DNA of 64,000 bases from positions 4,257,971 through 4,321,970 of the forward strand of contig JALMQS010000068.1 of the NCBI GenBank assembly GCA_024734495.1. Reading direction: 5' to 3'. Position numbers and translations under genes: made by a program. This stretch comes from Forficula auricularia (Eukaryota; Arthropoda; Insecta; Dermaptera; Forficulidae). The notes beneath the pieces were generated by a model that saw only the letters and a program-made list of their open reading frames with translations, was not told the origin of the DNA and searched no databases. Below are positions 36,384-44,517 of this stretch, in pieces. Positions within the stretch are counted from its first letter, which is position 1. Every line of letters starts with the position of its first letter.

Positions 36384-36943
36384 CGAAAAATATATCTTTA
36401 TAAAGTATTTGGGCGTTTTAAATTTTGAATTGATTCATTCTCTCCTGAAGATTAAATATGGTTCGAGGATAAGTCAAAAATTACCTACTACTTCTCGTTC
36501 TACAACTTTATTAAACTAAGATAGGAGGCAGCCGCATGCGCATGCGTTGAGTTGGCGCGTCTGTGGTCACGTGTGCAGAATTTAATCACGATCGCGTCAG
36601 TTGTCTTCTAGCTACAACAGCATAAGCATGTCAGCTCCGCTATCAGATTGCACCAAAGAGGAGCAAAAAATATATCTTTATAAAGTACTTTGGGCGTTTT
36701 AAATTTTGAATTCATTCATTCTCTCCTGGAGATTAAATATGGTACGATGATAAGTCAAAAATTACCTACACTTTTCGTTCTACAACTTTATTAAACTAAG
36801 ATACTACTAGGAGGCAGCCGCATGTGCATGCGTTGAGTTGGCTCGTCTGTGGTCAGGTGTCCGGAATTTAATCACGATCGCGTCAGTTGTCGTCTAGCTA
36901 GAACAGCATAAGCATGTCAGCTCCGCTATCAGATTGCACCAAA
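36384..36943 (+). repeat. ~280-bp tandem duplication including a mariner left end
   Basis: The segment starting aaaaatatatctttataaag at ~36386 recurs at ~36666 with few differences. Both copies contain a host-like block (ggcgttttaaattttgaatt) followed by the left terminus of the mariner. The first mariner copy is therefore only the left end. Confidence 0.8.
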
Positions 36944-37442
36944 GAGGTGCAACGAGGAGTGGTCAGAGGGTGTGAAAGGTGCTGAAATTCACCGGAGACT
37001 TTTGTCACAATACGGGAAAAGTGCTTTATCTCGTAAAAGCGTTTTTTAATGGATCGAAATATTTAAAAGTGGCCGAACGAGCGTAACATAAAAGAGAGGA
37101 GATGGGCGACCGTCAACTTTGAGACCCTGGAACACCCTCCCTACAGCCCAGATCTCGCTCCCTCAGACTTTCATCTCTTGGGAACACTCAAGAAAGCTTT
37201 GAGAGATCGTCGATTTGCCTCAGACATGAACGTTTGGGATGCTGTGCAAAAGTGGCTTCATGACCAACCGAAAACCTTCTACCAGGGAGGCATCGGGAAG
37301 CTTGTGGCTTGCTGGACCAAGTGCATTGCTAAAGGTGGAGGGAGACCTTATCGAAAAATAATGTAGTATATCTGTTGTACACCTATCTTAGTTTAATAAA
37401 GTTGTAGAACGATAAGTGTAAGTAATTTTTGACTTATCCTTG
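36745..37442 (+). mobile_element. Internally deleted mariner element
   Basis: About 50-bp terminal inverted repeats (GGATAAGTCAAAAATTAC.. at the left, complementary ..GTAATTTTTGACTTATCC at the right) are bounded by TA dinucleotides at 36743 and 37443. It is 698 bp long, about half a normal mariner, because the middle of the transposase is deleted. Confidence 0.85.
36914..37366 (+). pseudogene. Mariner transposase, N- and C-terminal parts fused by deletion
   Basis: ATG at 36914 starts MSAPLSDCTKE. After a one-base shift the helix-turn-helix region follows: 'NEEWSEGVKGAEIHRRLLSQ', a stop codon, then 'WIEIFKSGRTSV' (36951-37086). At ~37090 the sequence jumps to the C-terminal catalytic part with 'HPPYSPDLAPSDFHLLG', the signature around the third aspartate of the DD34D triad, and on to 'PKTFYQGGIGKLV' and a stop at 37366. 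The first two catalytic aspartates lie in the deleted portion, so it cannot transpose by itself. Confidence 0.85.
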
Positions 37443-37474
37443 TATATATTTTTAATTTTTTAACAAATTATAGT

Positions 37475-37610
37475 TGAAGCAAAAGAAAATTTTTTGAAAA
37501 ATTTTTTAGAAACTTTTTTATTTTATATTTTAAAAAGTTTCTAAAAAAAATTTCAAAAATTTTCTTTACTTTATTTTATATGTTTCACCAAGAACCTACA
37601 CCAGTCTCCT
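37475..37610. repeat. Small palindrome (family R)
   Basis: The arms read tttttagaaacttttt and aaaaagtttctaaaaa, flanked by gtttcaccaagaacctacacc. Related pieces occur at 32090-32165, 46600-46735, 51100-51170 and 51660-51760, often with ggtgaaacattttaaataaag. Confidence 0.5.
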
Positions 37611-37789
37611 CAACAAAATTATAGTTAATATTAATAAATTTGAAAAAAGTGCAGCCAGCCATCGATTAATCAATTTTATATCAAATATAAATTTAATTGT
37701 AAATATTCAAATCCTATTTTTGAAAACATTTGACTTTTAAATTTGTAAAAATAAAACTGACGATATTATATCTACTAGAAATTAAAAAA

Positions 37790-37863
37790 AAATTGGGGGT
37801 GGGGGTTCAGGGGCATAGCCCTTGGCTATGCATGAGGCCGCCGACGGCGGCCCTTGTAGCTAG
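37790..37863 (+). mobile_element. Helitron 3' terminus in SQOR intron 6
   Basis: GC-rich 3' end with hairpin gccgccgacggcggc, an 8-base spacer and CTAG (37860-37863) followed by T. The 5' end of the copy is not identified. Confidence 0.75.
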
Positions 37864-37905
37864 TTATAAATAATATTATAAGTAAGATTAAGATAAATTA
37901 CTGAC

Positions 37906-38092
37906 TTGTTGCTGCTAATGTTTTGCATGTGTGAATATTGAGGCAATCTCAAGCCCATAAACATTTGCATACTTATTATGTCGAAGTTTAAATTTATCCA
38001 CATCTAAATATCCAGTATTCTTTATTTGCCAACATACTGTTTTGGAGCTCAATTAGTGCATATTGATGAGGAGTAAAATGCAAAAATGTGTA
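37906..38092 (-). pseudogene. SQOR: SQOR exon 6, frameshifted (second FAD-contact region)
   Basis: Reads FLHFTPHQYALIELQNSMLA, then after a one-base shift TGYLDVDKFKLRHNKYANVY, then after another shift DCLNI..TCKTLAAT. These align with the family's 'LHVTPPM', 'GWVDVD..TLQH..YPNVFGIGDC' and 'PTSKTAAAVA' blocks. The aspartate of the GD(C) motif that contacts FAD is present. The acceptor TATAAG|TACAC is plausible. The donor CAA|GTCAGT makes the phase fit exon 7. A Helitron 3' terminus lies only 43 bp downstream of the exon. Confidence 0.65.
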
Positions 38093-38272
38093 CTTATAAA
38101 TATATCAAAAAGAATTAATTAAATAAATACAATTCTAATAATAAACTATTTTGAAAGGTATTCTGATTTATTTCAAAAGAATTACCTAAATCTGCCTAAA
38201 AAAAATAAATTGACAATTTAGATAAAACTATGCAATTTATTCAAGGTCTTATTGGAGATATTTTTGATTATG

Positions 38273-38355
38273 TCACCCTCTTGAGAATCGAACCCAAGTG
38301 CCAAATCACAACTTGGCCTATTATCCTTTGGGACGAAGCTCTGTGGACATAGATT
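38273..38355 (-). repeat. tRNA-like SINE fragment
   Basis: The minus strand contains a B box, gggttcgattct, preceded by gtcccaaaggataatagg. Similar degenerate pieces are at 38535-38615 and 40232-40310 (minus). Heads only; no tails or target duplications found. Confidence 0.45.
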
Positions 38356-38880
38356 TAACCAAGAAGATCAATCGTAAAATTTCCCTGGAGACCGAATCAA
38401 ATATTCAAAGTACAGTTAAATAGTACCAAGTACCTACTATACAGTAAATATAGAATAACTTAATTTTAAAAAAGACTATACAAAGGTTGTTTATCAAAGA
38501 TGTTTTTAGACATTTATGATTTAATGTCAAAAGGCTTTTTCTCCCTTCGTGATTCGAACCTATGTTTCAAATCGCAATCAGAGCTATTTATTGTCTATCC
38601 TTTAAGACGAGTTCAACATTATATAATTCATCGAAAGGATTAGAATTATTTATTCATAATTTCCTTTGTTTTAATAATTTTAAATTGTATTCTCATTATA
38701 ATCCATAAAAATAACTCGAGTAACATGTATAATAAATAATCTAGTATTGGGAATTTTGTATTTTTATCATTAAAAGGCTTAGACTAGTTCAAGTGGAATT
38801 TTCTTCTCAAATACAAACTATTTTATTTGTTTTCAAAGACCTTAGTGTTATTCAATCGAGCAATTCAATCGTAACCAAAC

Positions 38881-39094
38881 CTCTAATTCGAATTCTTTTA
38901 AATTAACTTCGTTCGAACACTCATAAAATCTTGCCAGTTTATTCTTGTTGTCTAAATGCATTAATTCGCAATTAGTATGTATAGAGATTCTTCTTTTTCA
39001 AATAATTTCTCCAACGACTCAGAATAATAAGTATCGCATAAAGATATGATGCTGCTGTGTAATACATAACATTCACATTATTTCTTATACCAGT
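38881..39094 (-). pseudogene. SQOR: SQOR exon 5, frameshifted
   Basis: After acceptor TTTTTCAG the frame reads TGIRNNVNVMYYTAASYLYA. It then needs a one-base correction to continue as DTYYSESLEKLFEKEESLYI and another to give 'NCELMHLDNKNKLARFYE'. These correspond to the family segments 'anIiFntslg..FGVkkYadaL' and 'vnYkknLiEVdaenkeAvFE'. The downstream boundary is uncertain; a donor-like GAG|GTTTGG at 38881 is used here. The starting phase does not fit the phase-1 end of exon 4, another sign of decay or error. Confidence 0.6.
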
Positions 39095-39166
39095 CTGAAA
39101 AATAATAAGAAACTTGAATTATTATAAAAATTATTATTCATTAATTTTAAAAATAGCTCTGTCAAT

Positions 39167-39661
39167 GGTAGTTCTTTCCCAAATGCAAAAATTCAAACTC
39201 TTCGAACTTGGAATATAAGTAATTAAAAGTATAATAAACATACTCATAAAATTTGAAGACGATTTACCACATCAAACATGAAATAATTGCAATTAAAAAT
39301 GAAATTTGGAGTGGGAAAATGATCATTTTTTATTTTTTTTCATTGAAGGACTTTCACTATCTTAATGAAAAACTAATATTTGTTAGAATAATATATTAGG
39401 AGTAATTAAAAAAAATTGAAATTATTTACTTTGTAGTTTTGATAAAAAATTAAAAAAAAAACATATTTGGGCGATTATTTTTAGTGGAGGGGATATAAGA
39501 TCAATGGCTTGGAAACGATCCATTCATAAAGAGAATATAGTAGTGTAAAAAGTACAGCCACGTCAAAAAACATAACCTAAAATTTTAGCACAGTTCATAT
39601 TTATAGAGTGGTTACGAGGCTAAAACTTTTTGTATGGGTTGTCGCGAAAGAACCTCCTTAA
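39167..39661 (+). mobile_element. TTAA element, subfamily 2, copy 1
   Basis: The left end ggtagttctttc and right end gtcgcgaaagaacctcc-TTAA resemble the termini of the 1-6 kb TTAA elements. The interior (aaatgcaaaaattcaaactc.., cttggaatataag..) is different. Sits in SQOR intron 4. Confidence 0.6.
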
Positions 39662-39855
39662 GTGCTCTAAATAATTTTTTCGATGTTCAGTCATTAGAGA
39701 TTTTTTATAGACCAAAACGCCATAGTTTCGCAAAAAAAATTTTATCGAAATAGTTTCAGCCGTTTTTTAAATATATCGAAAAAACGAAGCGAAAAAAAAT
39801 CAAAAAAACTTTTTTCATTACAATACTTTACCTGTATGGTAAACTAACTAAAAAA
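39662..39855 (+). mobile_element. Element P, 3'-end fragment
   Basis: Contains the ttttttcgatgttcagtcattagag block and the terminal hairpin attacaatactttacctgtatggtaaa of element P, directly abutting the TTAA element. Confidence 0.6.
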
Positions 39856-40690
39856 ATCAGGCTGCGAATCAAAAAGTTTCAGAACCACTGTTTTATCGTT
39901 TTTATACTTAAAATAGAATGTTAAAATATATTCAGCTTTCACGCGATAAACGCCACAGCATTAGATTAAATTAAATTAAGATCTTGTTAGGAGGATCAGA
40001 TCTATCTCTTCCACAGGTCTGCCTAAAAATAAATTTTTGAGCCGTTTATATTTAATATCATTTATTTTATTGATATTGATACCAAATTCAAAAACACCTC
40101 TATTACATTCTTTTCTCCAAAAAAAGTTTTACTTTATTTTTTTTCTCTTTTTACCAATTTCGCTCTCCTAGATCGAGCCTTGTATGTAAGATATTTTTGA
40201 AATTTTATCAAAAATGGTTTTTAATTTTTTTCCTTCAGGGCTCGAACTCAAATAGCAATTCCACAAAACGGGCTATCCTTTAAGACAAAGCTCTTTTGAC
40301 TTTAGAACTCCAGCCAAGAAATTTCTGAAAGACTGAAATAAGCGAATGAAAGACAGCTGAAAATTGCCATGACTCTTAGCTTTCGAGGGAAATAAACAGA
40401 CTCAAGCATGAAAGAAAGAAGAAGAAATGTAAATTGCAATTAAACTACAATTGATTTAATTAAAAGACGTACAAAAACGCAATGGTTAAACATGAATACA
40501 AATCGATTTATTCCCACTAGAGGAAGTTGCCAGTAGTAGGTAATTTAGCCCACCCATAAGAATGCCAATTGTTTTTTGTTTTGGATTTCCTCAACTTTAC
40601 AAATTTTCCATTCATTATTTCCACTGATATGTATTTACAATAATATACAATTTGTTAAAAATAATTGAATTGTTACATGAAAAATCTAAT

Positions 40691-41200
40691 TTAAGGTAAT
40701 TTTTTCACAAATGCAAAAATTCAAGAAGTCTTCGAAACTTGGAATATAAGCATTAAGCATTAAAAGCATAATAAACACAATGTTAAAGTTTGAAGACGAT
40801 TTACCACACCAAACATGAAATAATTGCAACAAAAAATGAAATTTTTACATATGATAGATTGGGAAAGGTTGGGAAAATGATCAATATTTTATTTTTTTTC
40901 ATTGAAGAACTTTCGCCATCAAAAACTAATATTTGTTAGAATAATATATTTGGAGTAACTTAAAAAAAAATTGAAATTATTTACCTCGTAGTTTTGATAA
41001 AAAAACAACATATTTGGGCGATTATTTTAGTGGAGGGGATATAAGATCAATGGGTTGGAAACGATCCATTCATAAAGAGGATGTGAGAAGTACAGTCATG
41101 TTAATAAAACACAACCTAAAATTTTAGCACCGTTCATATGTATAGAGTGGTTACGAGGCTAAAACTTTTTGTGTGGATTAACGCGAAAAAACTACCTTGA
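40691..41200 (+). mobile_element. TTAA element, subfamily 2, copy 2
   Basis: Left TTAA-ggtaattttttcac, right gcgaaaaaactacc-TTGA (mutated TTAA). The interior is nearly identical to 39167-39661. Confidence 0.65.
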
Positions 41201-41309
41201 TGTTCTAAAGAATAATAAAAATAAATTCCCTATAAATACAATTTTGATTAAATATTAATCTATCTAAATGTTCTTTATGATAAAATTTACTCAATTGCTA
41301 CTTACTTAC

Positions 41310-41513
41310 TCTTTTGAAAATAGTCTTCCGCTAGCAGAGTAATCTTTAATGGAGCTGAAGGGCATTTGATTTTCGATCTTGGAAATGTAAATACAGCATT
41401 ACCTTCCTTTACTGTTTGAATATTCGGAAATACTTGAAGTACAAGCTCAGGACTGTACGATTGAGCAGACACCACTCAAGAGGTTCGTAGAGGGCTTGCC
41501 GAACATTTGGAAC
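41310..41513 (-). pseudogene. SQOR: SQOR exon 4 with two one-base insertions
   Basis: Acceptor GATTATAG|GTTCC and donor AAAGA|GTAAGT are good. The three frames in succession give 'VPNVRQALYEPLE', then 'GVCS', then 'YSPELVLQVFPNIQTVKEGN' followed by 'AVFTFP' and 'KCPSAPLKITLLAEDYFQK'. This matches the family order of [35 protein letters not shown] and YLSEAYFRK segments. The active-site cysteine position is kept (KIKC), but the following glycine/glutamine residues are changed. The 204-base length fits two extra bases. Confidence 0.75.
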
Positions 41514-41650
41514 CTATAATCGTAATTTACTAATAAAGAAGAAGTAATTGAATTTGAAGAAAATCTGGTAGTGAACCGAATTTGGATTTAGAAGTATGTA
41601 ATAGAAAAACCCGATAATTGATTCTCTCTTTAGACTAATACATATAATAA

Positions 41651-42154
41651 TTTGACCAAAAACAGTAAATCATGAAAAAGGGTCGAGTTCGAGTATAAAT
41701 AGCTTCGCCGACAAAAGAGTTAAGATCTAAACGTGTACCAAGTTCCATAGCAATTGCTTGAATCATAGCTATAGGAATGTACAAAGTTCTTCAATTGATT
41801 TAAAAGAAAATTATTTACGTTCTTTTGATATTAAATTTATGACTCTGAGTTATTATAGTCAATTAAACTTAGGTTTAACGTGATGATATTTAATACAAGC
41901 TTAAAATTTAGCTGTGCTAGTTGTTCTACTTTATGCTACAAACAATTTAGTTCTATATAAAAATTCTGCTAAGTTATAAATCCAATATCAAAGAACGTAA
42001 CAAATTTTCTTTTAAATCAATTGAAGAACGTTGTTCATTCCTATAGCTATGATTTAAGCATGAAACTATGGAACTTGGTAACTGCTTAGATTTCAACTTT
42101 TGTCGGCGAAGCCGTTTGTACCGACCCCTTTCTCACATATATTTTTTGGTCAGA
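41651..42154. mobile_element. Foldback element in SQOR intron 3
   Basis: Imperfect inverted arms of ~150 bp: ttgaccaaaaa.., gcttcgccgacaaaag and tcttcaattgatttaaaag on the left, with complements on the right. They enclose a ~170-bp core. No coding capacity. Confidence 0.75.
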
Positions 42155-42249
42155 TATCATTAATTTTTGAAATCTTTTATTCTTTAATTTATCTAAATAA
42201 TTACATTTAAACATTTATATTAATAAATAATTATTAAATATTTCTCATA

Positions 42250-42740
42250 AATCATCTGTTAAAAACCTGGTCGGTTTTTCATAAATTTCACCCCTTCATT
42301 TCGGGCCCCGAAGGATGGAAAGTTTCGATTTTTCAATTCACTCCATTTATTACTGTGCCAAGCTTTACTAATATACCAAATTTCAGCATTCTAGCTTGAT
42401 TGTATTTTCACTATATATATTAATTAAGCCTATAATAAATTTCACCCCTTCATTTTATATCCTGAAAAAGGGAAAGTTTCACTTTTTAGATTTTTTTCTT
42501 TAATTTTAGCCCAAAATCTACCAGTATGCCAAATTTCAGCATTCTAGGATCAGCAGAAGTACTTTAGGTTTTTGATATGTGAGTGAGCGAGTCAGAAATG
42601 ACACTTTTTAGACCTTAATAACTAAAGAATTATAATAGGTTTATTCATGAAATTTGGGATTCTAGGTGTTCCAGTGGGCCTTATTAGACATGCATAATTT
42701 GAAGTGTGTCGGTCTAATTGTTTTTGAGTTAAGGGGGGGG
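42250..42740 (+). repeat. Repeated ~150-bp module, possibly a LINE 3' region
   Basis: The block aatttcaccccttcattt..ccaaatttcagcattcta occurs twice (from ~42287 and ~42434) and is followed by gtgagtgagcgagtcag. Such phrases are common in retroposon 3' regions, but I cannot assign a family. Confidence 0.35.
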
Positions 42741-42865
42741 GGTCGAAAGTAGCTCGAAATGATTCGTGTAAATATACAGATCGCCGGTGCGTCGTACGTT
42801 TTTCTGAACTTGGCTGACATACACTGACGTGTGTCTAGATAGAAAGGATTTCAAGGAGAGTCTGT

Positions 42866-42985
42866 CTGTTCGGTTCATCAATCTAGAAAAAGTATTCGAT
42901 AACTTCATTTGGGAAATTATGGTCAAAATCATAAAAGTGACGGGAATACAATTTGGAGAAAGAATTCGGATGAAGGACGCCAACA
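42866..42985 (+). pseudogene. LINE reverse transcriptase fragment (motif A)
   Basis: The plus-strand frame gives 'VRFINLEKVFDNFIWEIMVK' and then 'IIKVTGIQFGE'. This matches the first catalytic block of non-LTR reverse transcriptases (FIDxEKAFDxV..). The motif-A aspartate position is N in 'FINLEKVFDN', and flanking sequence is non-coding, so it is a dead fragment. The overlapping minus-strand frame 42729-42983 is a shadow. Confidence 0.6.
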
Positions 42986-43153
42986 GGTCCTTAAGTGACT
43001 TTTGATGAAAAAGTAATTTAATTTAACTCAAAACGTTGTAAAAAAAGCTAATTATAAAATTCTGAGAAATTTGATGCAGGATGCAAAAAGATCCATAAGG
43101 ATAATTGATTTGTGAGCTCTATTTTTGTAACGAAGAAATGTCAGTAAGAAAGA

Positions 43154-43732
43154 GTATTGAAGGGGACAATAAAATAGTGTCTTCTGCTGGAAAAATAAAT
43201 GTTTAATTTATTTATAATGAGATTATAGTTTCGAGGGCTTTGCCCTATTCATCAGTATATTACAATTGATTCACAGGAATTAATATATGTATTAGACTGT
43301 GGGTCAGTTGTTAGAGTGTCGGGCCGCTGGCCTGAAATATGCTGGTTCGAGACTGAGTCTCGGTAGATCAGATACTTGCAGTCGACTCCTCTTGGAAAGC
43401 AATGCCAACCTACCAAGAGTATAATTGCCTAGTAACCTCTCCAAACTAGCAGTTCGGAACAGGCGTTAAAAAGTAGGTCCCATATATCTGTGTAAAAACA
43501 GCCAAACACACTCAGCACAGGTATATGTGGAGAGGAGCCAAAACGTCAGGGAGACCTGATATGGCAATTAAGAAGAAGATTAGACTGATAAAGAGGGCAA
43601 AGCTCTCGAAACTATAGTCTCGTTATAAATAAATTAAAAATTTATTTTTCCATCAGAATACACACTCTTTTTATTGTCTTCTTCAATTTATAAAAATTCT
43701 GCTACTCTTGGCATAAAGAAACTTTCAAGAAA
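43154..43732. mobile_element. Palindromic MITE (family S), copy with nested SINE
   Basis: The left arm (tattgaaggggacaataaaa.., tttcgagggctttgcc) and right arm (ggcaaagctctcgaaac.., ttgtcttcttcaa) are inverted repeats. A 279-bp SINE splits the centre. The right end abuts the SQOR exon 3 donor. Confidence 0.75.
43300..43578 (+). mobile_element. tRNA-derived SINE (family B)
   Basis: The tRNA-like head has an A-box-like gtcagttgttagagtg and a B box ggttcgagact (43344-43354), followed by a ~200-bp unrelated body. A 9-bp target duplication, attagactg, lies at 43291-43299 and 43579-43587. The MITE copy at ~51330 shows the uninterrupted site. Confidence 0.8.
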
Positions 43733-43745
43733 TAGTATTACATAC

Positions 43746-43974
43746 CAAACTGTAATCAAGAGTAACTCCAATTGCTACAATCAAAAAATTCGTAAAATAT
43801 TTCCTTGCAATTTTTCAGAAGGAGTTTGTTTTGCTCCGGCTCAAACGCCATCACGTTATCTTGGATCCATCGACACCGTTCTGGAATAACTTCTTTTGTA
43901 CTACGCCTGATGGTTCTATCAAAATCTTTCAACCCGGCGGCGACCATTGTAAATCCTGGCTGATAGTAATGCAT
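43746..43974 (-). pseudogene. SQOR: SQOR exon 3 with one-base insertion
   Basis: Begins after acceptor ..GGTAATCAG with MHYYQPGFTMVAAGLK, the conserved region following the first FAD motif, and continues through 'RWIQDNVMAF'. After 'CKEIFYEF' the frame shifts: a run of six T should be five to continue as LIVAIGVTLDYSL, the conserved 'YLIIALGIQLDY'-type block. The donor TTTG|GTATGT follows. The 229-base length is one more than a multiple of three although both boundaries are phase 0, which independently confirms the +1 indel. A palindromic MITE ends just beyond the donor. Confidence 0.8.
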
Positions 43975-44261
43975 CTGATTACCGGAAAACAGGACAGTTT
44001 GCAAAGCTAATTGGTTTTAATAAGAGGAATCTTATATAAATAATGAATTGAACATTTTTAAATAAGGAAGAAGGCGAATTTTAACATTTTACGGAACAAA
44101 ATTGACGAACCGTAAAAAGTAAATTGCCTGAATTAAAATCGAAAAATCGAGAGGACAGGCAGTTTAAATGAAAATCATGCTTTAATTACAGTGTATGAAA
44201 GAGAAATCAAGCAAAGCAGAGCGAATTTCTTTTATAATTTTAGAGTATAAGAGAAGAATAC

Positions 44262-44367
44262 CTTAGAAGGTTCGATGATTAAGATTTCGAAGGGACCCAT
44301 CCGGCGACTAAGCCTCGCAGCAATGCTGATCCCAGCTGAACCTCCTCCAACAACAACCAGTTTATAT
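44262..44367 (-). CDS. SQOR: SQOR exon 2 (FAD-binding Rossmann motif)
   Basis: 106 bases between an acceptor (ttttttaag-type, AG at 44369-44368) and donor TCTAAG|GTATTC. It codes for YKLVVVGGGSAGIS followed by an alpha helix and 'EILIIEPSK'. This is the classic beta-alpha-beta dinucleotide fold with its glycine triad and the acidic residue (E of IIEPS) that binds the FAD ribose. It is intact and in frame with exon 1. It ends in phase 0, matching the phase-0 start of exon 3. Confidence 0.85.
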
Positions 44368-44443
44368 CTTAAAAATATAATTTTGAATCTCTCTCAAATC
44401 ATATTTTAAATAATTTATCAAAAAATAAACTAGGAAAATATAC

Positions 44444-44517
44444 CTCTGCTGAAATGATGCAGTGCAATAAGTTTTTAATCTTAAAACACTTTTAAAATTC
44501 AAAGGAAGTTTTTGCAT
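44444..44517 (-). CDS. SQOR: SQOR exon 1 (mitochondrial presequence)
   Basis: ATG at 44517 opens 24 codons beginning MQKLPLNFKSVLRLK. The segment is rich in basic and hydroxylated residues and lacks acidic ones, as expected for mitochondrial import. The donor CAGAG|GTATAT leaves phase 2. The split AGA codon is completed exactly by the first base of exon 2, which supports both the start and the splice. A four-codon upstream reading frame (ATG GAA TTT TAA) precedes it. No promoter element is evident. Confidence 0.75.

Larger units (their letters stand above)
35272..44517 (-). pseudogene. SQOR: Sulfide:quinone oxidoreductase (SQOR) gene, decayed or mis-sequenced
   Basis: Seven minus-strand exons, in the right order, spell most of a mitochondrial sulfide:quinone oxidoreductase. 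This FAD enzyme oxidises hydrogen sulfide and passes electrons to ubiquinone at the inner membrane. Exon 1 encodes a basic presequence, exon 2 the FAD-binding 'VVVGGGSAGIS' fold, exon 3 the 'HYYQPGFT' region, exon 4 'KEGNAVFTFP' and the cysteine segment, exon 6 the second FAD contact, and exon 7 'SYDGYTACP' and 'ETFPFNQ'. Exon 7 ends in phase 2 with a perfect donor, so a last exon should lie below 35270; I could not find it. Exons 3-6 carry single-base indels. Some normally strict motifs are altered ([8 protein letters not shown]-type becomes CPSAPLKI). That points to relaxed selection, though consensus errors are possible. Confidence 0.8.

Noticed and set aside
42729..42983. 84-residue minus-strand open frame
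   Set aside because: Opposite strand encodes a recognisable reverse-transcriptase fragment.
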